Of a DNA stretch of 64,000 nucleotides, positions 19,326 through 29,799 are shown one piece after another (position 1 is the first letter of the stretch; each line of letters starts with the position of its first letter). The DNA lies in assembly GCA_030295235.1 (NCBI GenBank), contig AP026128.1:992001-1056000 (forward strand), read 5' to 3'. The notes below the pieces were generated by a model that saw only the letters and a list, made by a program, of their open reading frames with translations, ran no database searches and had not been told where the DNA came from. The translations under genes and the position numbers were made by a program. The DNA comes from Fistulifera solaris. Lineage: Eukaryota; Bacillariophyta; Bacillariophyceae; Naviculales; Stauroneidaceae.

Positions 19326-22130
19326 ATGGTACCCTTCGATAAGAGCGCAACACTCACCAGCGTCGCGATGGATCACAAACAACACAACTTGTCGAAACTT
19401 TTTGAGAAGCAGGACGCCGTTGCGTTGGATGACTTGAACGATGATGAGGATCCAAGCGTGGCTTCAGAATCAAAGGCTTCAATTGCGGGTCATCTACGGT
19501 CCATGTTGACCCGTACAGCCTCGAAAATGAACGTAACAAAAAGTGAAGATGATGATGCAAGTGTTATTTCTACTTCGGAGGGATCAGTCATGTCTACGCG
19601 AAGCGTTCTGTCGAGAACAGCGAGTGGACTTTCGTCCGGATTGCGTCGAGGTTCTCAACTCTTGAGAACTTCTTCATTTCGTTCCATGGGAAGCTTTCGA
19701 CATAAAGAGGATGCAGAAAAAGGAAGAAACTCGTTATATGGTTCGTCTCGAGATTTGAATGATAGTTCCAACTCTTCGCTGGGTAGCGTCGATATTTTGG
19801 ATGATTTGAGTCATGGGGAAGGCGCTATGCCATCTGCTCCGAGCCAGCCAAAGTTTGATTTATCTATGATGAAAACAGATGGTGCTCAACAGAAAGACTT
19901 GATGGTTAACGAAGAGGATCGATCTACGGTGTGGGTGAAAAGCGGCGAGGAAGGCAACCAGCACCTTCAGCTAGACATTCGAAATCACTCTTCTTTCGGC
20001 AGTCTTTTCGATGACGATTCACATGTGAACTACCATTCCTCCGGTCGAAGCTTGATATCGGACGATTTTGATTCATCCAATCCGAGTCTGTTTTCCTCGA
20101 AAGGCAGTAACAACTCTATTATATCTTCTTCTTCTGACATGGAAGAAAGTCATCATTCCCGATTGCCAAACTCTAGACGCGGAAGGAGACCACGACGATT
20201 GTCTGTGGATCGAGCCTCAGCGGGGACAACCTCCGCAAACCCGGAGCGAACACTGACGCGCCATTTGTCTGCCAATAGAATCGATGTTGGAGGGAAAGGT
20301 GATGATGTTTTGCGCTCGAGCAAATCAGCTTGTGGAATTGCAGCTGAAGCTCTTAAGAATCCCAGACGTAGAAGAACGCAAAGACCAAAAGGTTTCAGCA
20401 ATATGAAATTACATTCCTCTTCAGGAGCTATTGATCAAGCCGACTTCGATGCTATTGATCGTCGTTGCGCACAAAATGAGGAATGGTCCAATTTGAATAC
20501 CCCCAAGTCCGGTATAGGCCAAAATATACTTTTAAACAAACTCAAAACGAAAGGTTCTTTCGAGGACCCTAAAAACAGTTTACGGAGAAGCGATGACATC
20601 GGCAGTCAGGATAAGTTGCGTGGTTTAAACCGCTATTCTTCCGGGCGTTCTTTGAGAGCGTCTGGCTTTACCGACAGCGTGATTGATGCTGGAAGAAAAG
20701 AAGATGATGATGGTCAGGAGAAGAAGCGCGGTTTGAGTCGGTTTTCTTCTGGACGGTCTTTGAGATCTTTTACGACTATAGCTTCTAGTCAGAGAGGAGA
20801 CGATGGTGATGGACAGGAAAAGATACTCGGGGATAGTCGACGTATTTCTGGTCGCTCTTTGAGATCCTCTGCGGGGACAGAAAACAAGGATTTTCGTCGG
20901 AGAAGTGAAGAAGATGATGATCAGGATAAAACTCGCAAAGTAAACCGCCATTCTTCTGCGCTTTCTTTGGGATCCTTTGCTGAAAACGAAAGGAATACTT
21001 TGTATCGGGGAAGAGAAGAAAATGACAGCCAGGATAAATTGCTTGGTGTACGTCGCCATTCTTCTACACGATCCTTGAGATCTTCTTCGACTATTGAGAG
21101 CAAGGATTCTAGTCGGAAGAGAGACGACGATGGTAGCCAGGAAAAGAAACGTGGTTTGAATCGCCATTCATCCAGAAGTTCTCTAAAAGTCTCTGCAGAG
21201 ACCGAAAGCAAAAAAAGAGGATCCGATGTTAGCAGTCGGGATAAGAAACGTGGTCTGCATCGCCAATCATCCAGGAACTCACTGACAGCTTTTGTGGATA
21301 ACGACAGCAAATTTGTTAATCAGAGAAGGGATGATCTTGGTCAGGATAAGACACGTGGAGTCACTCGACACTCGTCCGGACTCTCGTTCCAATCGTTAAC
21401 AAGCATTGAAAACGAGGACGATAAGGCGCGCGAAGTAGGTCGCACTTTTTCCGGGCGCTCGTGTTTGAAAGCTCCAAAAAGAACATCGAGTGGCGACGTG
21501 GTAAAAAACCTCAAGGAGAGCAGCGATGCCAATCATGTGCCCGACAAATCAAGGAAGTCGGTTGCACGTACCGTGTCTTTTGGGAGAGGGGTAACGTCCG
21601 GGATGCCTCCTAGGACACTTTCTCATTCAAGTCCACTGGTCGGAAGTGGCGATGGATCGGTGCAAAAGATAGTGATGGGCACTGACGTTGACGATGATGC
21701 TCATACAACGGACACATACAATTTGCGCAAGAATTCATCAAGGAGCAAAGAAATAAGGAACATCAGTTCAGAAAATCTCGGTGAACGGTCTTACTCCAAA
21801 GGGCCCCATGTCAAATTAAGTCGAGGCATGCTTAACAGTCTCGGTCAAAGTATAGGAACTAAACACAACGAGTCGAATGGCCCTACCGAGTTGCGTGAGT
21901 CGGTTACGCGCGCTATGTCGTTCAATGAAAGAAAGTCTTCCAAGGCGCAGTTACGAGGTGATTCACACCGCTGTAGTTCTCTTGTAAATGTCAATGCACG
22001 CCAGAAAAAAGATGATAATAAATTGAAAAATGCTGCATGGGATATTGATGAATATGATGTTAAAGACGAAGACGACCTTAAGCGACGAAACATGAGAAGA
22101 ATGAAGAACGACTCCACTCTTCGGGCTTAA
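19326..22130 (+). CDS. Ser/Arg-rich repeat protein of 934 residues
   Basis: A single intact frame. The start at 19326 is the first Met; MDHKQHN at 19368 is an alternative. The N-terminal third is acidic and Ser-rich with blocks such as RSVLSRTASGLSSGLRRGS and RTSSFRSMGSF. Residues from about 415 to 720 hold eight or nine repeats of roughly 30-40 residues. Each combines an acidic linker, a Q-[DE]-K motif, a Gly-Leu or Gly-Val pair, an R-x-SS-x-x-SL-x core (for example HSSTRSLRS), and a variable tail. The R-x-x-S pattern fits basophilic kinase sites, and a CAMK-type triple kinase lies next door, but a link is only a guess. No membrane segment or enzyme domain is seen. Probably a disordered phosphoprotein; function unknown. 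Confidence 0.8.
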   Translation: MVPFDKSATLTSVAMDHKQHNLSKLFEKQDAVALDDLNDDEDPSVASESKASIAGHLRSMLTRTASKMNVTKSEDDDASVISTSEGSVMSTRSVLSRTASGLSSGLRRGSQLLRTSSFRSMGSFRHKEDAEKGRNSLYGSSRDLNDSSNSSLGSVDILDDLSHGEGAMPSAPSQPKFDLSMMKTDGAQQKDLMVNEEDRSTVWVKSGEEGNQHLQLDIRNHSSFGSLFDDDSHVNYHSSGRSLISDDFDSSNPSLFSSKGSNNSIISSSSDMEESHHSRLPNSRRGRRPRRLSVDRASAGTTSANPERTLTRHLSANRIDVGGKGDDVLRSSKSACGIAAEALKNPRRRRTQRPKGFSNMKLHSSSGAIDQADFDAIDRRCAQNEEWSNLNTPKSGIGQNILLNKLKTKGSFEDPKNSLRRSDDIGSQDKLRGLNRYSSGRSLRASGFTDSVIDAGRKEDDDGQEKKRGLSRFSSGRSLRSFTTIASSQRGDDGDGQEKILGDSRRISGRSLRSSAGTENKDFRRRSEEDDDQDKTRKVNRHSSALSLGSFAENERNTLYRGREENDSQDKLLGVRRHSSTRSLRSSSTIESKDSSRKRDDDGSQEKKRGLNRHSSRSSLKVSAETESKKRGSDVSSRDKKRGLHRQSSRNSLTAFVDNDSKFVNQRRDDLGQDKTRGVTRHSSGLSFQSLTSIENEDDKAREVGRTFSGRSCLKAPKRTSSGDVVKNLKESSDANHVPDKSRKSVARTVSFGRGVTSGMPPRTLSHSSPLVGSGDGSVQKIVMGTDVDDDAHTTDTYNLRKNSSRSKEIRNISSENLGERSYSKGPHVKLSRGMLNSLGQSIGTKHNESNGPTELRESVTRAMSFNERKSSKAQLRGDSHRCSSLVNVNARQKKDDNKLKNAAWDIDEYDVKDEDDLKRRNMRRMKNDSTLRA

Positions 22131-22324
22131 TATTTCATCTGCCAATTACTGAAGTAGACTACTTGGCGCCTAATCAAATATACTGATCTTTATGCTCCTT
22201 ATTTAGATTAATCATCGACTCTTAGATACGCTTAACAAGGTTACAGATTGCTTAGAAAGCACAAGCTGCTGAGCGGATCGACGTCATTCCTTTGCTGTGT
22301 TACTGCTACACAAAGATGACAATC

Positions 22325-25300
22325 TTATCTTACGCCAGCCAATAGTTCCAGTCTTCGGGCAGCCATGATAACGTAAGTTGCCGCCCGTACCTTTGCATGC
22401 CCATTTTGACGATTAAACATTCGATCCTCTTCTTCTATTTGACGTAAATATTCCTCATCTTCCAACACGGCAATCCAATCCGAATGCAACGCCGCGGTAG
22501 CGGTGATGCGCCCAATTAAGCTCCAACGTTAGCATTCGCGAAATCAGAATCTTCGCTTCCTCGGATATTTCATTCCAGTAGCGCTTGTGGAATTTATATT
22601 CTCCGTATCGAATTTTCCGAATAATCTCGTCACCGTCACCGCGGAATGGGCGGTAGCCGCCTAATAACATGTACATTACGACTCCAAGACTCCACATGTC
22701 ACACTGTACATCATATTCTGGTCGATGTTCTAGAATTTCAGGTGCCACATATCCTTCCGTACCGCACTGTGTTTGCAGCCCGTTGGGAATCAATACTCGT
22801 TTAGCCATTCCAAAATCTGTAAGCTTTACGTCGGTTACACTGCCCTTCTGAATCAGCTGAATCGTTTCTGTTTTGATATTGCGATTCGCGATGCGTCTGT
22901 TGTGGCAATATTCAAGCGCGCAGAGAAGCTTTTTGATTACAACTCGTGCTTCATTTTCCGTGTAATATTTCTTCTCACTCAAGCGGTCGATCAATTCGCC
23001 TCCGCGAAGACGCTCCATCACAACATAAGTAAAATCAGGTTCCTCGAAGACATCGACCAGTCGGGCAATATATTCACAGTCCACAAGGACGGACAGAGTT
23101 GATATTTCATCTTGCAAAGCAACAGCATCACCGGACTCTAAATCGGTGCGCTTGACGCATTTGATTGACACAATTTCGTTCAACTGATTGTGTCGCGCTT
23201 CTCGTAAGGTGAAGAAATCACCTTGTTCGACTACCCTGCCCCAGGTGTATAACTCCTCGCATGGTCGTCCACTAGAGCTATCGTAAATCTCTTCTCCCTC
23301 CTCTTCTCCATCTTCACCAATTGTGGCCATAGCGCCTTGTTGCGCCTGTGCAGTAATTTGAGTCTTGCGGTTTGCGACTTCTTCAAGAGTTCCCAAACCA
23401 GCGGTGAACGAAATGTCGAGCGATGTGTGCTTGTCGAGTTGTTTAATACCGTATGCTTGATCGTCTCCGGCTTTCTGTGTCTGTCGTTCCTGTAGGACGG
23501 CCTTTGCACCCGATAGATCTTTGGTTGTTAGGGCTTCTTCCTCCATTGCCATCCATGGGCACTGTAATGCTTCTTCTGCTGACAATCGGTGCTCAGCATA
23601 CACCTGCAAAAGATTACTGATCATGTCTTTGGCTTCGTTTGATATTTCTCCCCAATATTTTTCGTGAAAACAATACTCGCCTTTGCAGATAACCTGAGCA
23701 AGCTCGTGGACAGGCCCTTCAAAGGGCGCATATCCACCAATAATATATACACGACAACGCCAACACTCCACATATCGGCACGATGATCGTAACCGGGTGA
23801 ATGAAGATCAAGGACCTCGGGCGCAACGTATTGTGCCGTTCCGCAAAGCGTTCGTAAGCAGTTTGGCTTAAATACACGTTTCGCAAATCCGAAATCAGCG
23901 ATTTTGATACTGTGATCATCGTCTGCTTCCACCATCAAAACGTTTTCAGGCTTGATGTCGCGGTGCGCCACTTTCTTTTTGTGAATGTAATCCATAGCCT
24001 GGAAAAGAATCTTGCAAGTTTTGCGAGCCTCGCGTTCGGTGTAGAACTCTTTTTCTGTAACACGTGTCAGCAAGTCACCTCCCCGACACTCTTCCATCAC
24101 CATAAAAGTGTGATCTGGTTCTTGGAACACATCGAAGAGGCGGATGATATACGGTCCTCCACGCAGCAGTTTCAAAGCTGCAATTTCATCCTGCAGAGCA
24201 TTCATGGAAGAACTTTCCAACATGCTTGTATCTATGTCTTTGACAGCATAGATTTCTTTGGTTCGTTTGTGCATCGCTCGGTAGACGCATGCGTAACCGC
24301 CCTCTCCGAGGATATCTCCGAGGTCATAGAATTCTGAAAAAGGCCTTCCAGCTGCACTATCTTCAACGAATTTGGGTTGACGTGGCTTCTTTTCTCCATC
24401 ATCTTTCTTCACACGAGCAGCATTGCCATCCGCCCCAGTTCGTTCTAAAAAGCCGTTGAACTTTTCATCCAAGACCGCCAATCGATTGTCACCAGCTTCA
24501 ACAGCGGCAAGTCCCTTCTGTTTGCCTTTCTTGATATTCTGCTGAAGCGCTGTGTTATGAAGTCCGTCTTCATGATGTTCGCTCATATCATTGTCTAATC
24601 GCCGTGATGTCATCCAGGTGGCTTTCAAAGCTTCTTCCGAAGAAAATCGTTTTCTCGGATTCACAGTCAATAAATGCGTAACGAACTGCTTTGCCTCCGC
24701 GGAGATAGATTTCCAGTACGTCGGGTGAAAGTAATACTGTCCTTCACGAGTCTTTTCGAAAACTTTGTCCTCGTCTTCATCTTCGAATGGAAGGTAACCT
24801 CCTAGCAAAGGAAGATAATGACACCCACACTCCAGAGATCGCATTTCGTATCATAAGCAGGAAATCGTTCCAGAATCTCCGGTGCAAGATAACCTGGCGT
24901 ACCGCACAATGTACGACAACCGTTTTCTGTTTTCACTTTCTTGGCGAAACCAAAATCAGCCAGCTTAATTTGGTCTGCTATTGTATCCTCGGAGATCGAA
25001 TTCTGGTGATCCATCAATAAAAGGTTTTCCGGTTTTAGATCACGGTGCGCGACACGCTTCGCATGCATGTAAGCTAAACCCGTCAGCAATCCGCGGCAGC
25101 ATCCTCGGGCTTGTGGTTCAGTAAACGTTTTTTGCTCCAAGATTCGGTCAAATAACTCTCCGCCTCGAAGTAAGCCCATGACAAGAAAGCAGTGCGATTT
25201 CTCCTCGTAAACTTCGTAAAGTTGCACAATGTTAGGTCCATCGCGAACCAAGATCAGGTTATTGATCTCATCTTCTAGGGCATCACGATCTCCCCAAACC

Positions 25301-25572
25301 ATTTTACTTCGATCAATCTTCTTGATAGCATATTCTTGACCTGACGCCTTGTGCGTACCCATGAAGACCTTTGCGAAGGCACCTAGTCCAAGTTGCGGGC
25401 CGCGTGTGTACGCACGCTCAAACGCTCGCAGTTCACTAAAAACTTTGACATTCTGATTCAGCGATGGTGCTACTTGCGTATCGTATTCATCGCCAGCGAG
25501 AACTATTGCAGGTTTTGAGGGCTTGCGCTTCTTTTTCTTCTCTTTATCCTTGTCTTTCTCCTTTTCCGGCAT
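22325..25572 (-). CDS. Protein with three tandem CAMK-type kinase domains
   Basis: About 1082 residues. Kinase 1 (about 55-320) has LGLGAF, AIKKI, AHRDLKPEN, ADFGFA and CGTPGYLAPE, all catalytic elements. Kinase 2 (about 416-670) has LGEGGY, AVKDI, AHRDIKPEN, ADFGFA and CGTAQYVAPE, also complete. Kinase 3 (about 780-1035) keeps SIK and DFG, but its glycine loop is degenerate (VVEQGDF) and the catalytic loop reads ANRNIKTET, replacing the HRD aspartate with Asn; it is probably a pseudokinase. No EF hands or transmembrane segment are seen. Three single-base breaks split the frame (near 24807, 23737 and 22515), each at or next to a short run and each just inside a conserved kinase motif. Allowing them gives exactly 1083 codons. 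Starts with a Lys/Glu-rich tail. Confidence 0.85.
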
Positions 25573-26039
25573 GATGAGTCGTCGTTACCTCGGAGGCGCG
25601 CTTGCTGTATTGTCGATAGGAACACAGCGACTACAGCAGCCCTTGTCCTCTGATCAAAGATATTACTCCGGACTAATGGTGGAAACAAAGGGATGAAAAC
25701 GACGCGCGATCGAGGGAACGCATCGAAGACGCCAAAATGCCACATCGATGACCTTTTCTCGTCCGTTAATCAATATCTATGTACGAACCAACTTCTTGGA
25801 CGTAACCTGTACTCAATGTATGAGCGCTCATGGGATTTAGGTACCGGATAGATCTGACACTACCACATTAAGCATTAGGACGTAGTACGTAGTACGTAGT
25901 AGTCTTTTTCTTGGTCTTTTCGCACCAGAAAAAGGATTTACGGCCTATTTTAGGCTTATTTTACCAAGTCACAAAGAAGATCTTTGCTACAATAGAGAAC
26001 ACACATGGAACAGGAACCGGCATCCGATTGGCATTCACT
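25573..26039. promoter_or_regulatory. Intergenic region between divergent genes
   Basis: Upstream of the triple kinase (minus) and the ankyrin gene (plus). A gtagtac repeat (three copies) lies near 25880-25902. No specific element is identified. Confidence 0.35.
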
Positions 26040-27695
26040 ATGGCCCCCGATGTAAGTTTCTGCCACGTTGCGTTCGTCGATCGACCATTTTTTCTTTCGT
26101 CCACCTTTCACGACAACAACAAGACAACACAAATTCATGCAAACTTCGAGCTAAAGCGTTTGCATTGTCACGACAGCCAAGAATCATGCTTTCTTCTACC
26201 GAAGAACGGATAGCTCGACGTAGGGCCCAGGATCGCATTCCGACAACACTGCAAGCAGTTTTCCTGGCGAGCAATCGAGGCCATGAAGTGAAGTTGGCTC
26301 CTCCGGACAAGGTTGCTTCAAAAGAATACTTTCAGAACAATGTGTTTCTTAGTTCAGCCGCGAAGAAGTTAAATACAACGAGGAATGTCTTTGGAGTTGT
26401 CGATAGGAAAGCCATGATATCCTCACGGCAAAACAATGGGAGAACATTCCAACGAAGCAACGGAAAAATTCAAAGATCGCTTCCTGTCAGCCTGTTCAGT
26501 CCCAATCCGCATAAAGCATCTACTGCAAAATGCCAAATCGAACCGAATATTCCTGCACAAATAACAATAAAAGAGAAAGTATCTCCCAGACGCACGAAAC
26601 CGAGTTCTCCAAAGAGGATTGCGAAAACATCCATTAGCTTGCAACCCTTGCCAGCCGAGGATTGTGTGAGGGTAAGTTTGGGTGTAGAGTTACGATAATT
26701 TCGTTTCGGTAACTCACGTTTTCTTATGAATAAATTATTTCAGAGCATAGCTATCTCCCCGCATGAGTTCTTAGTGCAAAAGTTGGAAGAACGCGGGTAT
26801 TGCACACACATTCAATACACTCGATACGGCATATTACATCAAACCAACACCTTTACAACTCGCCAGTTACGATGTGTACTTAATTGGACAAGTCCGTGCT
26901 CACCAACCAGAAGGTCTTTTGGAAATGATTCAGTGTGGTCTGTCACCCAATCCTTGTAACCGTTACGGCGAATCCTTGGTGCATACCGTTTCACGTTTTG
27001 GTAACCATGTCCTTCTCAAAGTATTGCTCGATCAGGGATGTACTGTTCAAGTCTCGGATGATTACGGGCGAACCCCTTTGCATGATGGTGCGTATGATTA
27101 TGTCAAAAGGACTTTGAAACAGTATTATTTGCTAACCTTCACTACAGCGTTCTGGACGGCTAGACCATCATTTGATACGGTGGGGTTACTTTTGCAGCAA
27201 GATCCTCACTTGCTGTTTTTGATGGATACCCGCGGTAACGTGCCCCTTGATTATGTTCGAAAGGAAGATTGGGAAACGTGGATTCACTTTTTTCGAGACC
27301 GTCTCGATGTGTACTGGGCAATACCAGGAGACCCCGAACCATCACCACTCATGACGAAGTCGGTAGTGCGGTTACCCCTTGCCGATCCCGAAAATGCACT
27401 TCCTATAGATGTCGCAAAGCTTGTTGCCTCAGGGCGTGTCCAGCCAGGAGAAGCACTTCTGTTAGTTGCAAATTTGGACAATGAATCGGATTGTTCGCAG
27501 AGCGACGACGATGACTCGAGCTCGTACGAGGATGATCTTTCAGACGATATCAGCTCAGTAGACGGCAGCGTGTCTGAAACAGATGTGGACGATGACGATT
27601 CGTTCGCAGAATATAAAGAGGTGATTACCACCTTGCGTGCAAGCGTTATGAATTTACGCATGTCAACCACCTCATCCAAAGCAACGTGCGTATAA
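26040..27695 (+). CDS. Ankyrin-repeat protein
   Basis: About 465 residues. A likely first exon is ATGGCCCCCGAT at 26040-26051, spliced with a GTAAGT donor to 26177; if not used, translation could start in frame at 26165. Further introns are 26672-26743 (GTAAGT donor) and 27088-27147 (60 bp, GTGCGT donor, free of stops, so the raw frame runs through it). The central part reads LQLASYDVYLIGQVRAHQP, then ESLVHTVSRFGNHVLLKVLL, then GRTPLHDAFWTARPSFDTV, then MDTRGNVPLDYV. These are two or three ankyrin repeats of a layout frequent in diatoms. The C terminus is strongly acidic. A break in the ACACACA at 26803-26810 (one extra or two missing bases) shifts the frame. Partner unknown. Confidence 0.75.
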
Positions 27696-27773
27696 ATGCA
27701 TAAAAAGAACTTTAGTGACACTGATTTTTTGTCTTTATGAATGCTATTATTTTATTGCTAATTTGACTGTTAT

Positions 27774-29090
27774 CTACGGAAAGAGCACTTTGCGAAAGCC
27801 ATACATTAGTTTCTTCACACCAAGGTCGGCTTCCCGATCAGAATAATTCGTGACACTATCGTCTTCCGAAGTTTTGATATAAACAAAAACATTATCATCT
27901 TGATCGCGACTGATGCGGAGACTCTTATCCAAGTATGTTGTTCTGAAGATTGGTTTCGGTGTCTTGTAGGATGGAATGACCCGTTCTAGCTTGTTAGCCA
28001 GTCGTCGCGAATACAGCTTCGAGCTATCTTGATCCAAAAGGAGCCGTAAAATGGGCAAGTTGGACCCCTTCACCTCAACCGTGTCCATGAACAGTTCCAT
28101 TGCGGTAGAATTTTCAACTGGTACCCAATCCGCACTACTGACCAAAGCACCTTCAATCGATAAGGGCAGACCTCCGGAGTATCCTTTCTTGGCCCCAATG
28201 AACGGCACTGCACCGGCGGAGACCTCAAATTCGGAAACAATTCGTCCTGATTTTGTAATAATTTGTCGGACGGCTTGAATGCTACTAATCGCCAATGCCT
28301 GCCGATGCATGTCACAGAACCAGTTGTACCGATCACGGTCAATATCTGTCTTGCAGACCGCACGTCCCGCCATGAAGAAAGGGCTACTGCGAAACAGTTG
28401 TGTGCTGCAATACAGCAGTTCCCAACGTCCGTAGATGTGATCGGAAGTGATGGGTCGCTCGGTGGGATTGGCAGCTTCCAAGGCTCGAATCGTTTTCGAT
28501 GCCGCTTGTATCTGCACTTTTGTCGCAAACTCCCCGCGTCCTGTAATGGCGCCGAGTGATTGAAGAAAGGAAATGTTGTCTGCTGCCTTTTGTTTGTCGT
28601 CTTCTTCGTTCGTATCATGCTTTGTATCGTTTATCTGGGGCAATTCCTCAGTTTTGGTTTCGTTCTCACTTTTCGTGTTGTTCTCACTCTTCGTGTTGTT
28701 GTTACTTGATGTTTCCTCTTCGAGTGCAGCGTCCGGTTCCTCGACTGACTCGAAATCAATTGCACTGACTTCTTCTTCGTTCATTCCCTTCACTTCTTCT
28801 TGTTTGGTTTCATCTCGTTGTTTTAGTTCATCACTCGTCGTAGATCCCTCCGCAACTTCATCGGGCAAGGCTACCGGATCAAATTCCGCATTCCGAGGCA
28901 CTTGCTCCATTTTGGCGTCCACAATTTCAGATTTCTCTTCCGCACTCATGTCTCCATTCGCTTCTTTGTCATCCGCTTCGCTACTCTGAAATACAATCAT
29001 GCTGGGTCTTTGCATCGATCGCATCAAAGGTACAAATGCGTCCGTGCCGAGCAACAAGCTGGATGCTATTAAGAGAACTCTTGTCTTCAT
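27774..29090 (-). CDS. Plastid-lipid-associated protein (fibrillin family)
   Basis: Intact, 438 residues. The N terminus MKTRVLLIASSLLLGTDA is a signal peptide ending before FVPLMRS. That A|F junction is the motif that routes diatom proteins through the four plastid membranes, so the product should reach the plastid stroma or plastoglobules. An acidic, Glu/Thr-rich low-complexity region covers about residues 35-170. The PAP/fibrillin lipocalin-like domain follows, with NPTERPI, GRWELLYCSTQLFRSSPFF and a long strand-rich stretch ending near YLDKSLRISRDQDDNVFVY. Fibrillins bind lipids and quinones and help stabilise thylakoids under light stress. The acidic insert is longer than usual for the family. 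Confidence 0.83.
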   Translation of the reverse strand: MKTRVLLIASSLLLGTDAFVPLMRSMQRPSMIVFQSSEADDKEANGDMSAEEKSEIVDAKMEQVPRNAEFDPVALPDEVAEGSTTSDELKQRDETKQEEVKGMNEEEVSAIDFESVEEPDAALEEETSSNNNTKSENNTKSENETKTEELPQINDTKHDTNEEDDKQKAADNISFLQSLGAITGRGEFATKVQIQAASKTIRALEAANPTERPITSDHIYGRWELLYCSTQLFRSSPFFMAGRAVCKTDIDRDRYNWFCDMHRQALAISSIQAVRQIITKSGRIVSEFEVSAGAVPFIGAKKGYSGGLPLSIEGALVSSADWVPVENSTAMELFMDTVEVKGSNLPILRLLLDQDSSKLYSRRLANKLERVIPSYKTPKPIFRTTYLDKSLRISRDQDDNVFVYIKTSEDDSVTNYSDREADLGVKKLMYGFRKVLFP

Positions 29091-29284
29091 TTCGCTTCGT
29101 TTGTGATAAAAGGGGAACCTCTTAAATTGATATGATGTTGCGTTGCAATGGAAGCAATACTTGTAGTTGTAAGAATCGACGTTTCGATCGATAGCAACAA
29201 TGCTTCGAATGAGAAAACAAATGGAGAATGGAGAGAAACGAAAAAGTGTGCGAATGACGCAGAAAGTTCGCTCGTTTTTTTTTT

Positions 29285-29414
29285 GGGAGACTTCCGTTAG
29301 GTCTCCAACCAGGGTGAACCTCTTCCGATAGCTCTCCCGTTAGGAGAGACGTTAACTGACTACATTCAACTTTACAGTAGAGTACGCGCCATTGGATGTG
29401 GTACTAATTACTTA
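29285..29414 (+). repeat. Left terminal inverted repeat of the MULE
   Basis: 130 bp starting gggagacttccgttagg and ending gtggtactaattactta. It is identical to the reverse complement of 35016-35145. It contains two internal small inverted repeats, GGAGAC/GTCTCC and CTCTCC/GGAGAG. Confidence 0.97.
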
Positions 29415-29799
29415 AAGGCCTTCCATCCATCATTAGTTCTACTTAGGTCACGCACAATAACCGCACAATCGTTCGCGTTGTGCGTTTGTTCCGTTCCGAC
29501 TGCCGACAAGATGATCAGAACGCTGCATTCCTTATTGTCATAGTTGCCCTTCCGTTCCTACTGTTGCTCTTTTACAACATTAACATGTCGATCATTGAAG
29601 CGAAGGGCGGCGATCATTAATCCGCGATTATGCAAAAATATGGGGCACTTCCTCCAACCGGTCCGTATGATTTTGAAAAGTTTCTCTATGACAAACCGAT
29701 CCCTGAGGATGATCACGAGGAGCTTCTCCGCAGCATCGCTTTTGTGCGATCGAAAGCTCTTCACGAGATGTCAGCAAGCACGGAGAAAGCCCTTGCTAC

